DNA of 33,134 nucleotides from assembly GCF_000282615.1 (NCBI RefSeq), contig NZ_AKIY01000264.1:1-33134 (forward strand), given 5' to 3'. This DNA is from Bradyrhizobium sp. YR681 (lineage in GTDB: Bacteria; Pseudomonadota; Alphaproteobacteria; Rhizobiales; Xanthobacteraceae). Each line of letters opens with the position of its first letter. Positions within the stretch are counted from its first letter, which is position 1. A program made the position numbers and the translations under genes. Of the stretch, positions 1 through 7,742 are shown in pieces. The notes beneath the pieces were generated by a model, which did not search any database, was not told the DNA's origin, and saw only the letters and a program-made list of their open reading frames with translations.

Positions 1-8
1 CCCCTCCC

Positions 9-89
9 CGTCATTGCGAGCGCAGCGAAGCAATCCAGACTGTCTCCGCGGAGAGATTCCTGGATTGCTTCGCTGCGCTCGCAATGACG
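9..89. repeat. Palindromic intergenic repeat (29-bp perfect arms)
   Basis: Arms 9-37 and 61-89 are perfect reverse complements of 29 bases, separated by 23 bases that contain a smaller palindrome at 43-54. I associate this kind of sequence with dispersed intergenic elements of Bradyrhizobium. No gene overlaps it. Confidence 0.85.
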
Positions 90-119
90 CTGTGGAGAGA
101 GCGGCGCGTTGAAACTGCG

Positions 120-263
120 CTCTCGTGCCCCAGACGCAGCGCAGCGTCCCTTCGACGATGCGCTGCAGAGCCGGGGCCCATCGTAACCGCATGCCGATCC
201 GAGAGATGGGTCCCGGCTCTGCGGAGCGGCATTGCATGCCGCACCGCGTCCGGGACACGAGAG
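120..263. repeat. Nested palindromic repeat element
   Basis: The outer arms 120-137 and 246-263 pair at 16 of 18 positions. Inner arms 166-181 and 206-221 pair at 15 of 16. The element ends one base before the stop codon of the minus-strand gene at 265, so it would form the 3' end of that transcript and could act as a terminator or stabilising structure. It differs in sequence from the element at 9-89. Confidence 0.7.
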
Positions 264-264
264 A

Positions 265-1350
265 CTAGCGCGCCACCACTTCGACTTCGCCGTCGACGCC
301 GTTCACGACGTTGAAGCCGCGCTCGTAGACCTTGCCCTCGTTCTTGGCGATGGCGCGGTATTCGCCTTCGGAGAGCACCACGCGCGGGAAGGCGCCGATC
401 GATTCCTTGATGACGTCGCCGCCGGGCGTCAGCACCGACCAGGCGGTGTTGGCGAGCGCCTCGCCGCCCTTGTCACTGACGAGCTTGAGCGTGATGACGG
501 CGGCGCGGTGGGTGATGGTGACGTCGGTGAGCTTGCCGGCCTGGACACGGATGTCCGAGCGCACCACCGAATTGGCGTCGCCATAGTTGGAGATGATGTA
601 GTAGGTGCCTTCCGGAATCAGCACGACGTCGCCGGCGGCGACGTTCGGCACCAGCGAGGCGCGCTCGCCGGATTCGAACTGGCTGCCCTTGTAGATCGCG
701 AACGAGATCTGGTTCTGCGGAATGCGGCTCGTGCCAACGCGGCCCTCGATGCGGAGGCCGCCGGCCGGCAGCACGAAGGATTCGCGGTCGGTCTCGGCCT
801 TCAGGCTGACGGTGCGCACCGCGCTAACGAGGCCGAAGGCGACGTGCACGACGTAATTGCCGGGCGGCAGCACGATGTTGGGGGTGGCGCTGCGGTCCTC
901 GCGGATCAGCTTGAAGGTGCCGTTCTCGTCGGGACGGTCGGCGAACACGCGCCAGACCAGTCCGCTGGTGATCGGGGGGGTGTCCTTGCCGTATTTCGCG
1001 GTCAGCGACAGCACGCCCTGTCCGGGCACGGCCGCATTGAGCGGCGGCGCCGGCGGCACCGTCGTGACCGCCGGCGGCGGCATGCTGGGCGTGGTCGGCT
1101 GCATCAGGGTCGGCGGCAGGCTCGGCGGTCCCGCGCCCGGGCCGGACGGAGGCGCCAGGCTGACGGCGCCGCCGGGGTCGGGTACCGAGGCCGGGGGGAC
1201 CGGCGGCGGACGATCGGAGAAAAGCTGCGCCTGGGCGGCATTTTGGCCTGAAATCACCGGACCAAGAGCAAGGCACGCACCAAGGACCAGCGCCGGCAGC
1301 AGCCTGCCGCTGCGCCGCCATCCGATGATGCCGTCACCCCCGCGTGTCAT
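265..1350 (-). CDS. Secreted proline-rich protein of unknown function
   Basis: This 361-residue protein starts at an ATG preceded by a purine-rich AGGTGG ribosome site. The N-terminus has an arginine pair, a hydrophobic stretch at about 18-36 and an AQA-Q junction near residue 42, which fits a cleaved Sec signal peptide. Residues 45-110 are rich in proline, alanine and glycine and probably disordered. From about residue 110 onward, beta-rich segments recur, each ending in a pattern like LPPGNY or IPEGTYY, which suggests repeated small beta-sandwich modules. I do not recognise a named family. The gene is divergent from the patatin-like gene, and the 245 bases between them carry both promoters. 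Location is most likely periplasm or outer surface. Confidence 0.8.
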   Translation of the reverse strand: MTRGGDGIIGWRRSGRLLPALVLGACLALGPVISGQNAAQAQLFSDRPPPVPPASVPDPGGAVSLAPPSGPGAGPPSLPPTLMQPTTPSMPPPAVTTVPPAPPLNAAVPGQGVLSLTAKYGKDTPPITSGLVWRVFADRPDENGTFKLIREDRSATPNIVLPPGNYVVHVAFGLVSAVRTVSLKAETDRESFVLPAGGLRIEGRVGTSRIPQNQISFAIYKGSQFESGERASLVPNVAAGDVVLIPEGTYYIISNYGDANSVVRSDIRVQAGKLTDVTITHRAAVITLKLVSDKGGEALANTAWSVLTPGGDVIKESIGAFPRVVLSEGEYRAIAKNEGKVYERGFNVVNGVDGEVEVVAR

Positions 1351-1595
1351 GCCACCTGCTTTTCACCGAAAACGCGGCAAATTCAAGCCTCTGATATCCC
1401 AGGAAATACGGTCCGGTCCGGTTCTATGGAACCCGATTGACGCCTGCGTGATTGGAAGCGAGGCCAACAGCCTTCGCCACACTGCTGCCCCCTGCTTCCC
1501 CGAACGATGTAAACCATGCTTGGCCCTCGTTATGGCGGAGCGGAAGTGCGGTGCCTACTCTGGTGTGAGGGCTGGCCCGGGGTAGGAGAGTTTCG

Positions 1596-2621
1596 GTGCT
1601 GGATATGTTGAAGGGGCGGAGCGCGAACGGCTCCAATGGCGAGAAGGTCGGACTTGGCAGCATTCGCAAGCCCGTCATCGGTCTGGCACTCGGCGGCGGC
1701 GCGGCCCGCGGCTTTGCCCATATCGGAATCCTGAGGACGCTGATTGCCAACGGGATCGTGCCCGACGTCGTGGTCGGCACCTCGATCGGCGCCGTGGTCG
1801 GCGGCCTCCATGCGGCCGGCCGGCTCGACACGCTGGAGGAATGGGGGCGCAGCCTGCAAGGCATGCGCAACATCCTCGGCTATCTCGACATCCGCCTCAA
1901 CGGCTCCGGCCTGCTCGGCGGCGAGAAGCTCGCCACCCGGCTCGAGGAGGCGATCGGGCAGATCCTGATCGAGGACCTGCCGATCAAGTTCGCCAGCGTC
2001 GCCACCGAGGTCCGCACCGGCCACGAGATCTGGCTGACACGCGGCCGCGTGGTCGATGCGATGCGGGCCTCCTATGCCCTGCCCGGCATCTTCGCACCGA
2101 TCCTGATCGGCGACCGCTGGCTGGTCGACGGCGCGCTGGTCAATCCGGTGCCGGTCTCGGCCGCCCGCGCGCTCGGCGCCGAAATCGTCATTGCCGCAAA
2201 TCTTTCCAGCGACATCTTCACCCATTCCACGACGATCTATTCGCACGGCGCCGCGCCGGAGACGGTCGCGCCCGCGGCCGAGGAAACGACGGCCAAGCGG
2301 CGCTTTCCGCGCCTGTTCTCGGCAGAGAAGACCATGAAGCGCGAGTTCTTCGGCAGCGTCGGACGTCCCGGCATCTCCTCGGTGATGGTCGACGCCTTCA
2401 ACATCATGCAGGACCGCATCACCCGCGCGCGCCTTGCCGGCGACCCGCCGGACCTGTTGATCTCGCCGCGGGTCGGCCATTTCGGCTGGTTCGACTTCCA
2501 CCGCTCCGAGGACCTGATCGCGCACGGCACGCGCGCCGCCGAGCGCGCACTGGAGTCGATCCAGGAGGCGATCGAGGTGCTCGCACCGGGGCCCAGTGAG
2601 ACCGCCGGTCGCGAGCCCTAG
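1596..2621 (+). CDS. Patatin-like phospholipase (RssA/YlbK type)
   Basis: The product is predicted to hydrolyse acyl ester bonds of lipids with a Ser-Asp dyad. The oxyanion-hole motif GGGAARGF is at residues 33-40, the nucleophile motif GTSIG at 61-65 with Ser63, and the DG motif at 168-169 with Asp168. All key residues are present and 341 residues is normal for small bacterial patatins. There is no signal peptide, so it is probably cytoplasmic or peripheral. The start is a GTG chosen because AGGAG at 1584-1588 lies 7 bases upstream. Its TAG stop shares a CTAG with the stop of the convergent gene at 2618. Substrate is not predictable from sequence. Confidence 0.92.
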   Translation: MLDMLKGRSANGSNGEKVGLGSIRKPVIGLALGGGAARGFAHIGILRTLIANGIVPDVVVGTSIGAVVGGLHAAGRLDTLEEWGRSLQGMRNILGYLDIRLNGSGLLGGEKLATRLEEAIGQILIEDLPIKFASVATEVRTGHEIWLTRGRVVDAMRASYALPGIFAPILIGDRWLVDGALVNPVPVSAARALGAEIVIAANLSSDIFTHSTTIYSHGAAPETVAPAAEETTAKRRFPRLFSAEKTMKREFFGSVGRPGISSVMVDAFNIMQDRITRARLAGDPPDLLISPRVGHFGWFDFHRSEDLIAHGTRAAERALESIQEAIEVLAPGPSETAGREP

Positions 2622-2881
2622 CTGCTGGGCTCCTGCTTCGCCGGCGGATCCGGCATCCTGCGCTCGCTCGGGCAGACTTGCCTTGCCCCCTCATAGCTGC
2701 ACGACGTCGTCGGCGGCTCGCCGCAGACGGCCTTCATCTTCTTATGGGAGACGCAGTGGCCCTGCTGATCCCGCCAGCCCGGTCCTCCCTTGCAGCCACA
2801 ACCCTCACATTGGCATGCGAGTGCGGCGGACCAAGCGGCAACCAGCAGCAACGCGATCGCGGAGGTGATCGCGGCCTTCAT
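2618..2881 (-). CDS. Small secreted cysteine-rich protein
   Basis: This 87-residue product has a clear signal peptide: MKAA, a hydrophobic core to about residue 20, then ALAC. The mature part holds several cysteines (CQCEGCGC near 23-30, then later single cysteines), enough for disulfides or metal binding. The Cys right after ALA resembles a lipobox, so a lipoprotein is possible. I do not recognise the family. The ribosome site is weak. Its stop overlaps the stop of the convergent patatin-like gene on a shared CTAG. A hairpin at 2890-2919 separates it from the CBS gene upstream. Confidence 0.7.
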   Translation of the reverse strand: MKAAITSAIALLLVAAWSAALACQCEGCGCKGGPGWRDQQGHCVSHKKMKAVCGEPPTTSCSYEGARQVCPSERRMPDPPAKQEPSS

Positions 2882-2889
2882 CGACTATC

Positions 2890-2919
2890 GCGTTTTGCGC
2901 GCCAGCACGCGCAAAGCGC
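2890..2919 (-). terminator. Hairpin after the CBS-domain gene
   Basis: Arms 2890-2901 and 2908-2919 pair at 11 of 12 positions around a 6-base loop. It lies 16 bases beyond the stop of the minus-strand CBS gene and before the next minus gene. There is no T-run, so it may stabilise or attenuate rather than terminate. Confidence 0.45.
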
Positions 2920-2935
2920 GACGAGCGGCCAAGGC

Positions 2936-3364
2936 TCAGGCCGTCTTGATGTAGTCGCGCAGGGCTTCCTGCTCGGACTCGTATTCCTGGACGCGGCGCT
3001 TGACGATGTCGCCGATCGAGATCAGCCCGACCACCTTGCCGTTGTCGAGCACCGGCAGATGGCGGAACTTGCCTGTGGTCATCATCTCCATGAGCTCGGC
3101 GACCGTGTCGGTCTCCTTGCAGGTGACGACCTTGCGAGTCATGACCTCGCTCACCGGCTCCTCCAGCGCGGCAGCGCCGCGCGCGCCGATCACGCGCACG
3201 ATGTCGCGCTCGGAGAGGATGCCTTCCAGCCGGCTCTGGTTCATCACCAGCACCGCACCGATCTTCTTCTCACCGAGCAGTTTCACCGCAGCGGCCAGCT
3301 TGGCGTCGGGCTCGACGCTCATGATCTGGTGGCCCTTGGCGTTGAGGATGGAACGTACCGTCAT
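2936..3364 (-). CDS. Two-CBS-domain protein
   Basis: The 142-residue protein consists almost entirely of a CBS pair, roughly residues 7-62 and 71-130, each with the usual hydrophobic pattern and an ISIGDI or SERDIV-type end. Such stand-alone pairs bind adenine nucleotides and act as energy-sensing regulatory modules; the target here is unknown. The start at 3364 has a GGGAGG ribosome site 5 bases upstream. The same frame is open further upstream to 3871, but that extension lies antisense within the rhomboid gene's frame and shows no family similarity, so the shorter start is used. It follows the rhomboid gene in the same direction with a 190-base gap. Confidence 0.9.
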   Translation of the reverse strand: MTVRSILNAKGHQIMSVEPDAKLAAAVKLLGEKKIGAVLVMNQSRLEGILSERDIVRVIGARGAAALEEPVSEVMTRKVVTCKETDTVAELMEMMTTGKFRHLPVLDNGKVVGLISIGDIVKRRVQEYESEQEALRDYIKTA

Positions 3365-3554
3365 TGTCGCCTCCCTGAATCGGACCCGTCCGCCTGTTGG
3401 CGGTCCGGACTTGTTCTTCGAGTCTTCAACTAACAGTTTCAGCGCCGGTTTCACGCTCGGGCGCTTTGCGAAGCATCGCTGCCAGCAGCTTGTCGCTTCG
3501 GAACATTCTTCTCTGGAATGATGGATGAATTCGGGCCGCGCCGCAAGCGCCGCT

Positions 3555-4376
3555 TCAAATACGGTCTGAAACGTCCTGTGATGACGCATCCGCAGCATCG
3601 TTTCGCACGCGCGGCACGGGATCGAACAGCGCGAACAGCAGAAGACCTGCGACAAAGCCGCCGATATGGGCCTGCCAGGCCACGCTGGTGGTTTCGGCAT
3701 CGATGCCGATGGCGCCGACGCCGAAGATGATGTTGACGCCGAACCACACCGCGAGGAAGCCGACCACCCGCCCGTCGCGCAGCGCGCGCGACAGCGGCAG
3801 CGCCGGAACTCTTGCCGCGGTATCGGCATCCGATCGGCTGAAGGACAGGAAGCTGCCGCGAACGAAGGCAAAGCGGATCGCGGCGGCCATCGCGCCTGAT
3901 ACCGACGCCGAGGCGCCGATCATCGGCGCCACCGCATGCTCGTGGGTGACGAGATGGGCGAGCGCGCCCGCCGCCGCCGTCACCGCGAGAAACAGGAAGA
4001 ACCTGACGGCGCCAAAACGCCGCGCCAGCGCGCTGCCGAACGGCAGCAGCCACAGCACGTTGAAGCCGAGGTGGGTCAGATTGGCGTGCAGCAGCGAATA
4101 GGTGAAGAAGGTCCAGACCTTCGCGCCGGCCCCGCCGGGGATCTCAAGATTGAGCAGCGAGGAATCGTAGCGCTTCGGGATGAAGCCGAAGACGTCGATG
4201 GTCCAATTCTCCAGCTCCGGCGGCAGCAGCACCCGAAGGTGGATCACCGCCAAAAGGAGGATGTAGGCGGTCAGCGCCACGGGCAGCGTCAGGATCGGCT
4301 CGCGCGGAGCTTCCTCGATGACTGCCGGTACCTCGGCTTGAGGATCGTGCGGCGGAGAATTGTGCGGGGAATCCAA
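3555..4376 (-). CDS. Rhomboid family intramembrane serine protease
   Basis: This 273-residue integral membrane protein should cleave transmembrane substrates within the bilayer. After a charged N-terminus there is a membrane segment near 30-50, then a long loop and further helices. Key positions are visible: HANLTHLGFN with His102 and Asn106, a GAS motif with catalytic Ser156, and AHIGG with catalytic His237. The motif reads GASAS, not the commoner GASG, a mild variation. The C-terminal tail is hydrophilic. It sits upstream of the CBS gene on the same strand, and a hairpin with a T-rich flank at 4461-4487 isolates it from anything transcribed further upstream. Confidence 0.9.
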   Translation of the reverse strand: MDSPHNSPPHDPQAEVPAVIEEAPREPILTLPVALTAYILLLAVIHLRVLLPPELENWTIDVFGFIPKRYDSSLLNLEIPGGAGAKVWTFFTYSLLHANLTHLGFNVLWLLPFGSALARRFGAVRFFLFLAVTAAAGALAHLVTHEHAVAPMIGASASVSGAMAAAIRFAFVRGSFLSFSRSDADTAARVPALPLSRALRDGRVVGFLAVWFGVNIIFGVGAIGIDAETTSVAWQAHIGGFVAGLLLFALFDPVPRVRNDAADASSQDVSDRI

Positions 4377-4824
4377 GGCAGTTCGCTTTCAGGCGCGATC
4401 GGAGCGATACGCTTGGAGATAGTCGCCTTTGCCGGCCTTGCGCAAGTGCGCAAAAGGAAAAGGCAGGGCCCTGGGAAAGCCCTGCCTGTCCGTGTCGGCC
4501 TTACCGGCCGGAGGAATGAAGGTGTATCCCCACCCCTCCCCGGCCCGTGGCCAAACTGTTTGACGCCTGTGTACAGGCCCCGCCGAGAACCTGGAGAAAA
4601 GCGGCGAGGCTTGCGACCGCGATCACCATAGCAGGCGCGCGGCGGGCGGAAAGCGCATAGTTAATTTAACGTTAACGGCGCAAAGGCAGCCTCAAGGGCG
4701 CCGAAAACGCCCTCGCGGCATGGACGCTGCAAATCCCCTCCTGCACAACAACAAAGGGATCGCGGGTGCACTGAAGCGGGACAGCTTTGTCCCGCGACGT
4801 CGCACCCCGGGGTAAGCGTCAGTC
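4377..4824. other. Intergenic region with hairpins and possible small RNA
   Basis: No convincing gene is present in these 448 bases. It holds a terminator-like hairpin at 4461-4487, the C-rich 17-mer at 4526-4542 that recurs at 17372-17388, an inverted repeat at 4565-4578 (6-base arms around GT), and an AT-rich patch near 4661-4676 in otherwise GC-rich DNA that could belong to the promoter of the PAS gene. On the minus strand, about 4650 to 4450 can fold into several stems that end in the terminator. Confidence 0.6.
4461..4487 (-). terminator. Rho-independent terminator, minus strand
   Basis: Arms 4461-4469 and 4479-4487 are perfect 9-base complements around a 9-base loop. Read on the minus strand, the stem is followed by TTTTCCTTTTG, as in an intrinsic terminator. 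No annotated minus-strand gene lies directly upstream, so the transcript it would end is unknown. Confidence 0.65.
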
Positions 4825-5379
4825 ATGAAACATCCGTCGAGCCGCGCGTTCTTCGCGTATTGGGACAAGAAGCGCGGCATTGCGCGGGCCCCTGACCGGG
4901 CCGATATCGACCCGGCCGCCGTCCGCGAGCTGCTCGGGGATATCTTCGTGCTCTCCTGCGAACAAAACCTCGGCTTCCCGTTCCGCGTCGCCGGCACGCG
5001 GGTCTGCGCGCTCGCAGGCCTCGACCTCAAGGACCAGAGCTTTGCGGCACTGTTTGTCGACGCCAGCCGCAGCGAGATCGAGGAGATCACGACAATCGTC
5101 GCCGACGAGACGCTGGGTGCGATTGCCGGCGTCACCGCCGCGCGCGAGGACGGCAGCAAGGCGCATCTCGAGCTGCTGCTGCTGCCCTTCAATGCCCGCC
5201 CGCATACGCCTGTCAGCGTGACGGGCGTGCTGGCGCCGTTCGACGACGAATGCGGCGCGCTCGGTCCCTTCACCCTCACCTCCTGGCGCTATCTGCACCA
5301 GCCGGAGAAACTGCTGCCGCGCGCGATCCGCAAATTGCAGATCGCCCGCGGGCTGATGGTGTATGAGGGACTGCGGTAG
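4825..5379 (+). CDS. PAS_5 family PAS-domain protein
   Basis: The 184-residue protein matches the pattern of the short alphaproteobacterial PAS_5 family (which includes MopJ of Caulobacter). The signature is an N-terminal segment with the pattern YWDKKRG, an early DIDPAAVRELLGDIF stretch, then FRVAGTRVCALAG-type PAS core strands and a late LTSWRYL stretch. PAS domains sense small molecules or redox state, or mediate protein contacts. There is no linked kinase or output domain, so it probably acts as an adaptor. The start is the ATG after a short gap from the AT-rich promoter-like region. The next genes are on the opposite strand and convergent. Confidence 0.88.
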   Translation: MKHPSSRAFFAYWDKKRGIARAPDRADIDPAAVRELLGDIFVLSCEQNLGFPFRVAGTRVCALAGLDLKDQSFAALFVDASRSEIEEITTIVADETLGAIAGVTAAREDGSKAHLELLLLPFNARPHTPVSVTGVLAPFDDECGALGPFTLTSWRYLHQPEKLLPRAIRKLQIARGLMVYEGLR

Positions 5380-5385
5380 CGAGCT

Positions 5386-5571
5386 CTATGGTCCCGCGAG
5401 CCGCCGGGTGCCGGCGGCCGTCAGTTCCAGCTCGCCGAGCCGCCTGATCGCGTAGCCCAGATGCACAAGACGCTCCCAGTGCAATTGCGGAATCTCGCCC
5501 TGGCTCTCGGCCAGGCCGACCTTGCGCAATGAATCGAGTTCGTCGCTGCTGAGCGGGGGATGATCGGCCAT
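5386..5571 (-). CDS. Small protein coupled to the transglutaminase-like gene
   Basis: This 61-residue acidic-to-neutral protein is not recognised. Its second half (a His-Trp-Glu, a LGYAIRRLG-type helix, then LELTAAGTRRL) looks like the recognition helix and wing of a small winged-helix domain, but it is short. Its ATG shares one base with the TGA stop of the upstream transglutaminase-like gene (TGATG), so the two are almost certainly translated together. No own ribosome site is needed. Confidence 0.7.
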   Translation of the reverse strand: MADHPPLSSDELDSLRKVGLAESQGEIPQLHWERLVHLGYAIRRLGELELTAAGTRRLAGP

Positions 5572-6377
5572 CACGCGATCTCGTCGGTCCAGACCTTGAA
5601 GCTGACCAGCTCGTTCGGACCGAACGTCTGCGTGATCGGGACGTCGCAGGCATCGCGCCCCTGCGCGATCAGGATGCGGCCCTGGCGCGGCTCGTTGTTG
5701 CGCGGATCGAAGGTGTGCCAGCGCCCGCCGACAAAAGCCTCGAACCAGCCGGCGAAATCGCCCACGGCCCACGGCTTCGGCGTGCCGACGTCGCTCAGAT
5801 AGCCGGTGCAGTACCGCGCGGGAATGTTCATGCAGCGGCAGAACGCGATGGCGAGATGGGCATAATCGCGGCAGACGCCCTTGCCTTCCTGGTACGCCTC
5901 CCACGCCGTCTTGGTGGCGCGCGCATGCTCGTAGCCAAACGCGATGTGGCGGTGAACGAAATCGCAGATCGCCTGCACCCGCGCCCAGCCCGGCGGCGTC
6001 TTCTCGAACAGCTTCCAGGCGATCTCCGACAACCGGTCGGTTTCGCAATAGCGGCTGCCGAGCAGATAAACCAGCGTATCGGACGGCAGCTCCTCGATCC
6101 TGTGCTGAACGGCCGAGGCAAACACGGGGTCCGCCAGGCCGCTGTCGCGAACGACGCCATCGGCGGCAAGACGCATGCGGCCGGCCGGTGCGACCATGCG
6201 GCTGCACCAATTGCCGAACACGTCCCGATAGGGCGTGATCTCGACGGCCGGCGTGGAGGTGACAAAGTCCGGCACGATCACATCGGAGGCACGCGTGAAA
6301 TGCGTGCCCAGCACCATGATCATCGGCGTTGGCTGCGGGAAATCGTACAGCATTTCGAATCCGACACGGAACTTCAT
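5571..6377 (-). CDS. Transglutaminase-like superfamily protein
   Basis: This 268-residue protein has the bacterial transglutaminase-like fold. The N-terminal beta-rich domain (about 1-95) is followed by the core with the nucleophile in GKGVCRDYAH (Cys169) and a late FDPRNN (Asp224). The usual catalytic His of the HAW motif is replaced: the sequence reads DFAGW, with Ala209 at that position, although His221 lies just before the FDP. There is no signal peptide, so it is cytoplasmic. Members of this family are peptidases or amide-bond modifying enzymes. The ribosome site AAAGGG precedes the ATG. The 61-residue downstream gene is coupled. Confidence 0.88.
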   Translation of the reverse strand: MKFRVGFEMLYDFPQPTPMIMVLGTHFTRASDVIVPDFVTSTPAVEITPYRDVFGNWCSRMVAPAGRMRLAADGVVRDSGLADPVFASAVQHRIEELPSDTLVYLLGSRYCETDRLSEIAWKLFEKTPPGWARVQAICDFVHRHIAFGYEHARATKTAWEAYQEGKGVCRDYAHLAIAFCRCMNIPARYCTGYLSDVGTPKPWAVGDFAGWFEAFVGGRWHTFDPRNNEPRQGRILIAQGRDACDVPITQTFGPNELVSFKVWTDEIA

Positions 6378-6533
6378 TCGAAATGCCCTTTCGGCGAGGT
6401 GTCAGCTCGAAATGGCTACGAAACCGCCGATTACAAGGCGCGCAGGCGGACTTACCCGCGCAACATGCCCACGCCCCGCGACAAATCGCGCCTGCGCCTC
6501 ACCGCCGATGATCTTGCCGCATCAGATATCGCG

Positions 6534-6563
6534 CCGGCCATCGCTTTCAGCAGCGATGGCCGG
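6534..6563 (-). terminator. Hairpin after the secreted-repeat gene
   Basis: Arms 6534-6545 and 6552-6563 are perfect 12-base complements around a 6-base loop, 15 bases beyond the minus-strand stop at 6579. No T-run follows on either strand, so terminator function is probable but not certain. Confidence 0.55.
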
Positions 6564-6578
6564 CCGCGCATCAATGCA

Positions 6579-6968
6579 TCACGGCATCGCCAGATGCCAG
6601 GCGCCGTTCAAGAAGCCGTCGCCGGTGACGTCGCCGGGCTTGGTGTCCTTGGCGAACGTGTAGAGTGGCTTGCCCTTGTAGGCCCATTGCTTTGAGCCGT
6701 CGTCGCGCGTGATGATGGTGTAGCCGTCGCCGCTGGCGTCGCCGGCCTCGGCCTTCAGCACCGGCCAGTTGGTCGCACACGGGCCGTTGCAGGCCGATTT
6801 GCCGTCCGTATCCTTGTCGAAAGTGTAGAGCGTCATGCCTTTTGCGTCGGTGAGCACGTTGCCCTTGTCGGTCTTGCCGGTCTTGGTCGGCGGCGCGGCG
6901 AAGGCGGCCGGAATGAATGCGAGCGACACGGCGAGCGTGAGCGCGAGGCGGATCGGGGATGTCGTCAT
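6579..6968 (-). CDS. Secreted repeat protein, COG4315 / Lipoprotein_15 type
   Basis: This 129-residue protein has a signal peptide ending in AFA near residue 24. Two copies of a characteristic repeat follow: one with MTLYTFDKD and CNGPCATNWP (about 38-70), and one with KPLYTFAKD then GAWHLA at the C-terminus. This pattern belongs to a widespread secreted-repeat family (PF03640) whose function is not established. The two cysteines in the first repeat could form a disulfide. The start was chosen at the ATG with AGGAGAG 6 bases upstream; the frame continues further upstream without that support. It is divergent from the GNAT gene. Confidence 0.88.
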   Translation of the reverse strand: MTTSPIRLALTLAVSLAFIPAAFAAPPTKTGKTDKGNVLTDAKGMTLYTFDKDTDGKSACNGPCATNWPVLKAEAGDASGDGYTIITRDDGSKQWAYKGKPLYTFAKDTKPGDVTGDGFLNGAWHLAMP

Positions 6969-7106
6969 GGTCTCTCCTGTCATGCAATTGGCTTGCATGG
7001 ATAGGACGCCGCACGGGTCATCGTATTCCTCAGGTCCCGGCCACGATATTTTTCGCTGCGCGCGGCGGCGCGGCGGAATAAACTGGACGATGTGAGACGT
7101 ACCGAC

Positions 7107-7613
7107 ATGACCAAGCCGCACTGGCGCCCAACGCGCACTTCCGACCTGCCGGCGATCAGCGCGATCGCCGCGCGCATTCATCCGGGCCTTGCCGAGCGTC
7201 CCGACGTGTTCGCGGAAAAGATGCGGCTCTGTCCCGAAGGCTGCCGCGTGCTCACCGCCGACGACGAGATCGTTGGTTACGGCCTCGCGCATCCCTGGAG
7301 GCTGAACCGGATTCCACCGCTGGATCATTTCCTCGAGCGACTCCCCGGCGACGCGGACTGCCTCTACGTGCACGACGTTGCCGTGCTGCCCGATTTCCGC
7401 GGCGGTGTCGCGCGCGACTATGTCACTGCAATCGAGGAGCTGGCACGCGCTGCCGGCATCGCGACGCTCGCACTCGTCTCGGTCTACGCCACACGGCCGC
7501 TGTGGGAGCGGTTCGGCTTCCGGCCCGTCACGGCGGATGCGGAACTACGCGCGAAGCTCGCATCCTATGGCGAAGCTGCGACCTACATGCTGCGCGATCT
7601 CGCTGCGGCGTAA
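7107..7613 (+). CDS. GNAT family N-acetyltransferase
   Basis: The 168-residue protein has the GNAT pattern: an N-terminal Arg-Thr-Ser-Asp start of strand 1, then DCLYVHDVAVLPDFRGG in which strand 4 and the acetyl-CoA loop appear, and a C-terminal RPLWERFGFRPV strand-helix-strand. The acetyl-CoA loop is FRGGVARD, one residue variant of the usual R/Q-x-x-G-x-G/A. The substrate is unknown. I start at the ATG 7107; a GTG 15 bases upstream is in frame, and neither has a strong ribosome site. It is divergent from the secreted-repeat gene. Confidence 0.85.
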   Translation: MTKPHWRPTRTSDLPAISAIAARIHPGLAERPDVFAEKMRLCPEGCRVLTADDEIVGYGLAHPWRLNRIPPLDHFLERLPGDADCLYVHDVAVLPDFRGGVARDYVTAIEELARAAGIATLALVSVYATRPLWERFGFRPVTADAELRAKLASYGEAATYMLRDLAAA

Positions 7614-7742
7614 CGTCCCTCCCCTCGCAACCCGGCTCACGCGGGCGTGAAGCTAGCCGCTCGAACCGGCATCAACCGACCCCCGTCGAAGGTGTGTGCG
7701 GGCCGTTCTGGTCTCGCCGAACACCGAGACTGGAGAATTTCC

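Noticed and set aside
232..1251. Plus-strand ORF of 339 codons
   Set aside because: Antisense to the secreted protein at 265-1350; Arg/Asp/Gly-rich composition typical of a shadow frame in GC-rich DNA.
2936..3871. Long version of the CBS-domain gene (311 residues)
   Set aside because: The extra N-terminus lacks similarity to any domain, overlaps the rhomboid gene, and a good ribosome site supports the shorter start.
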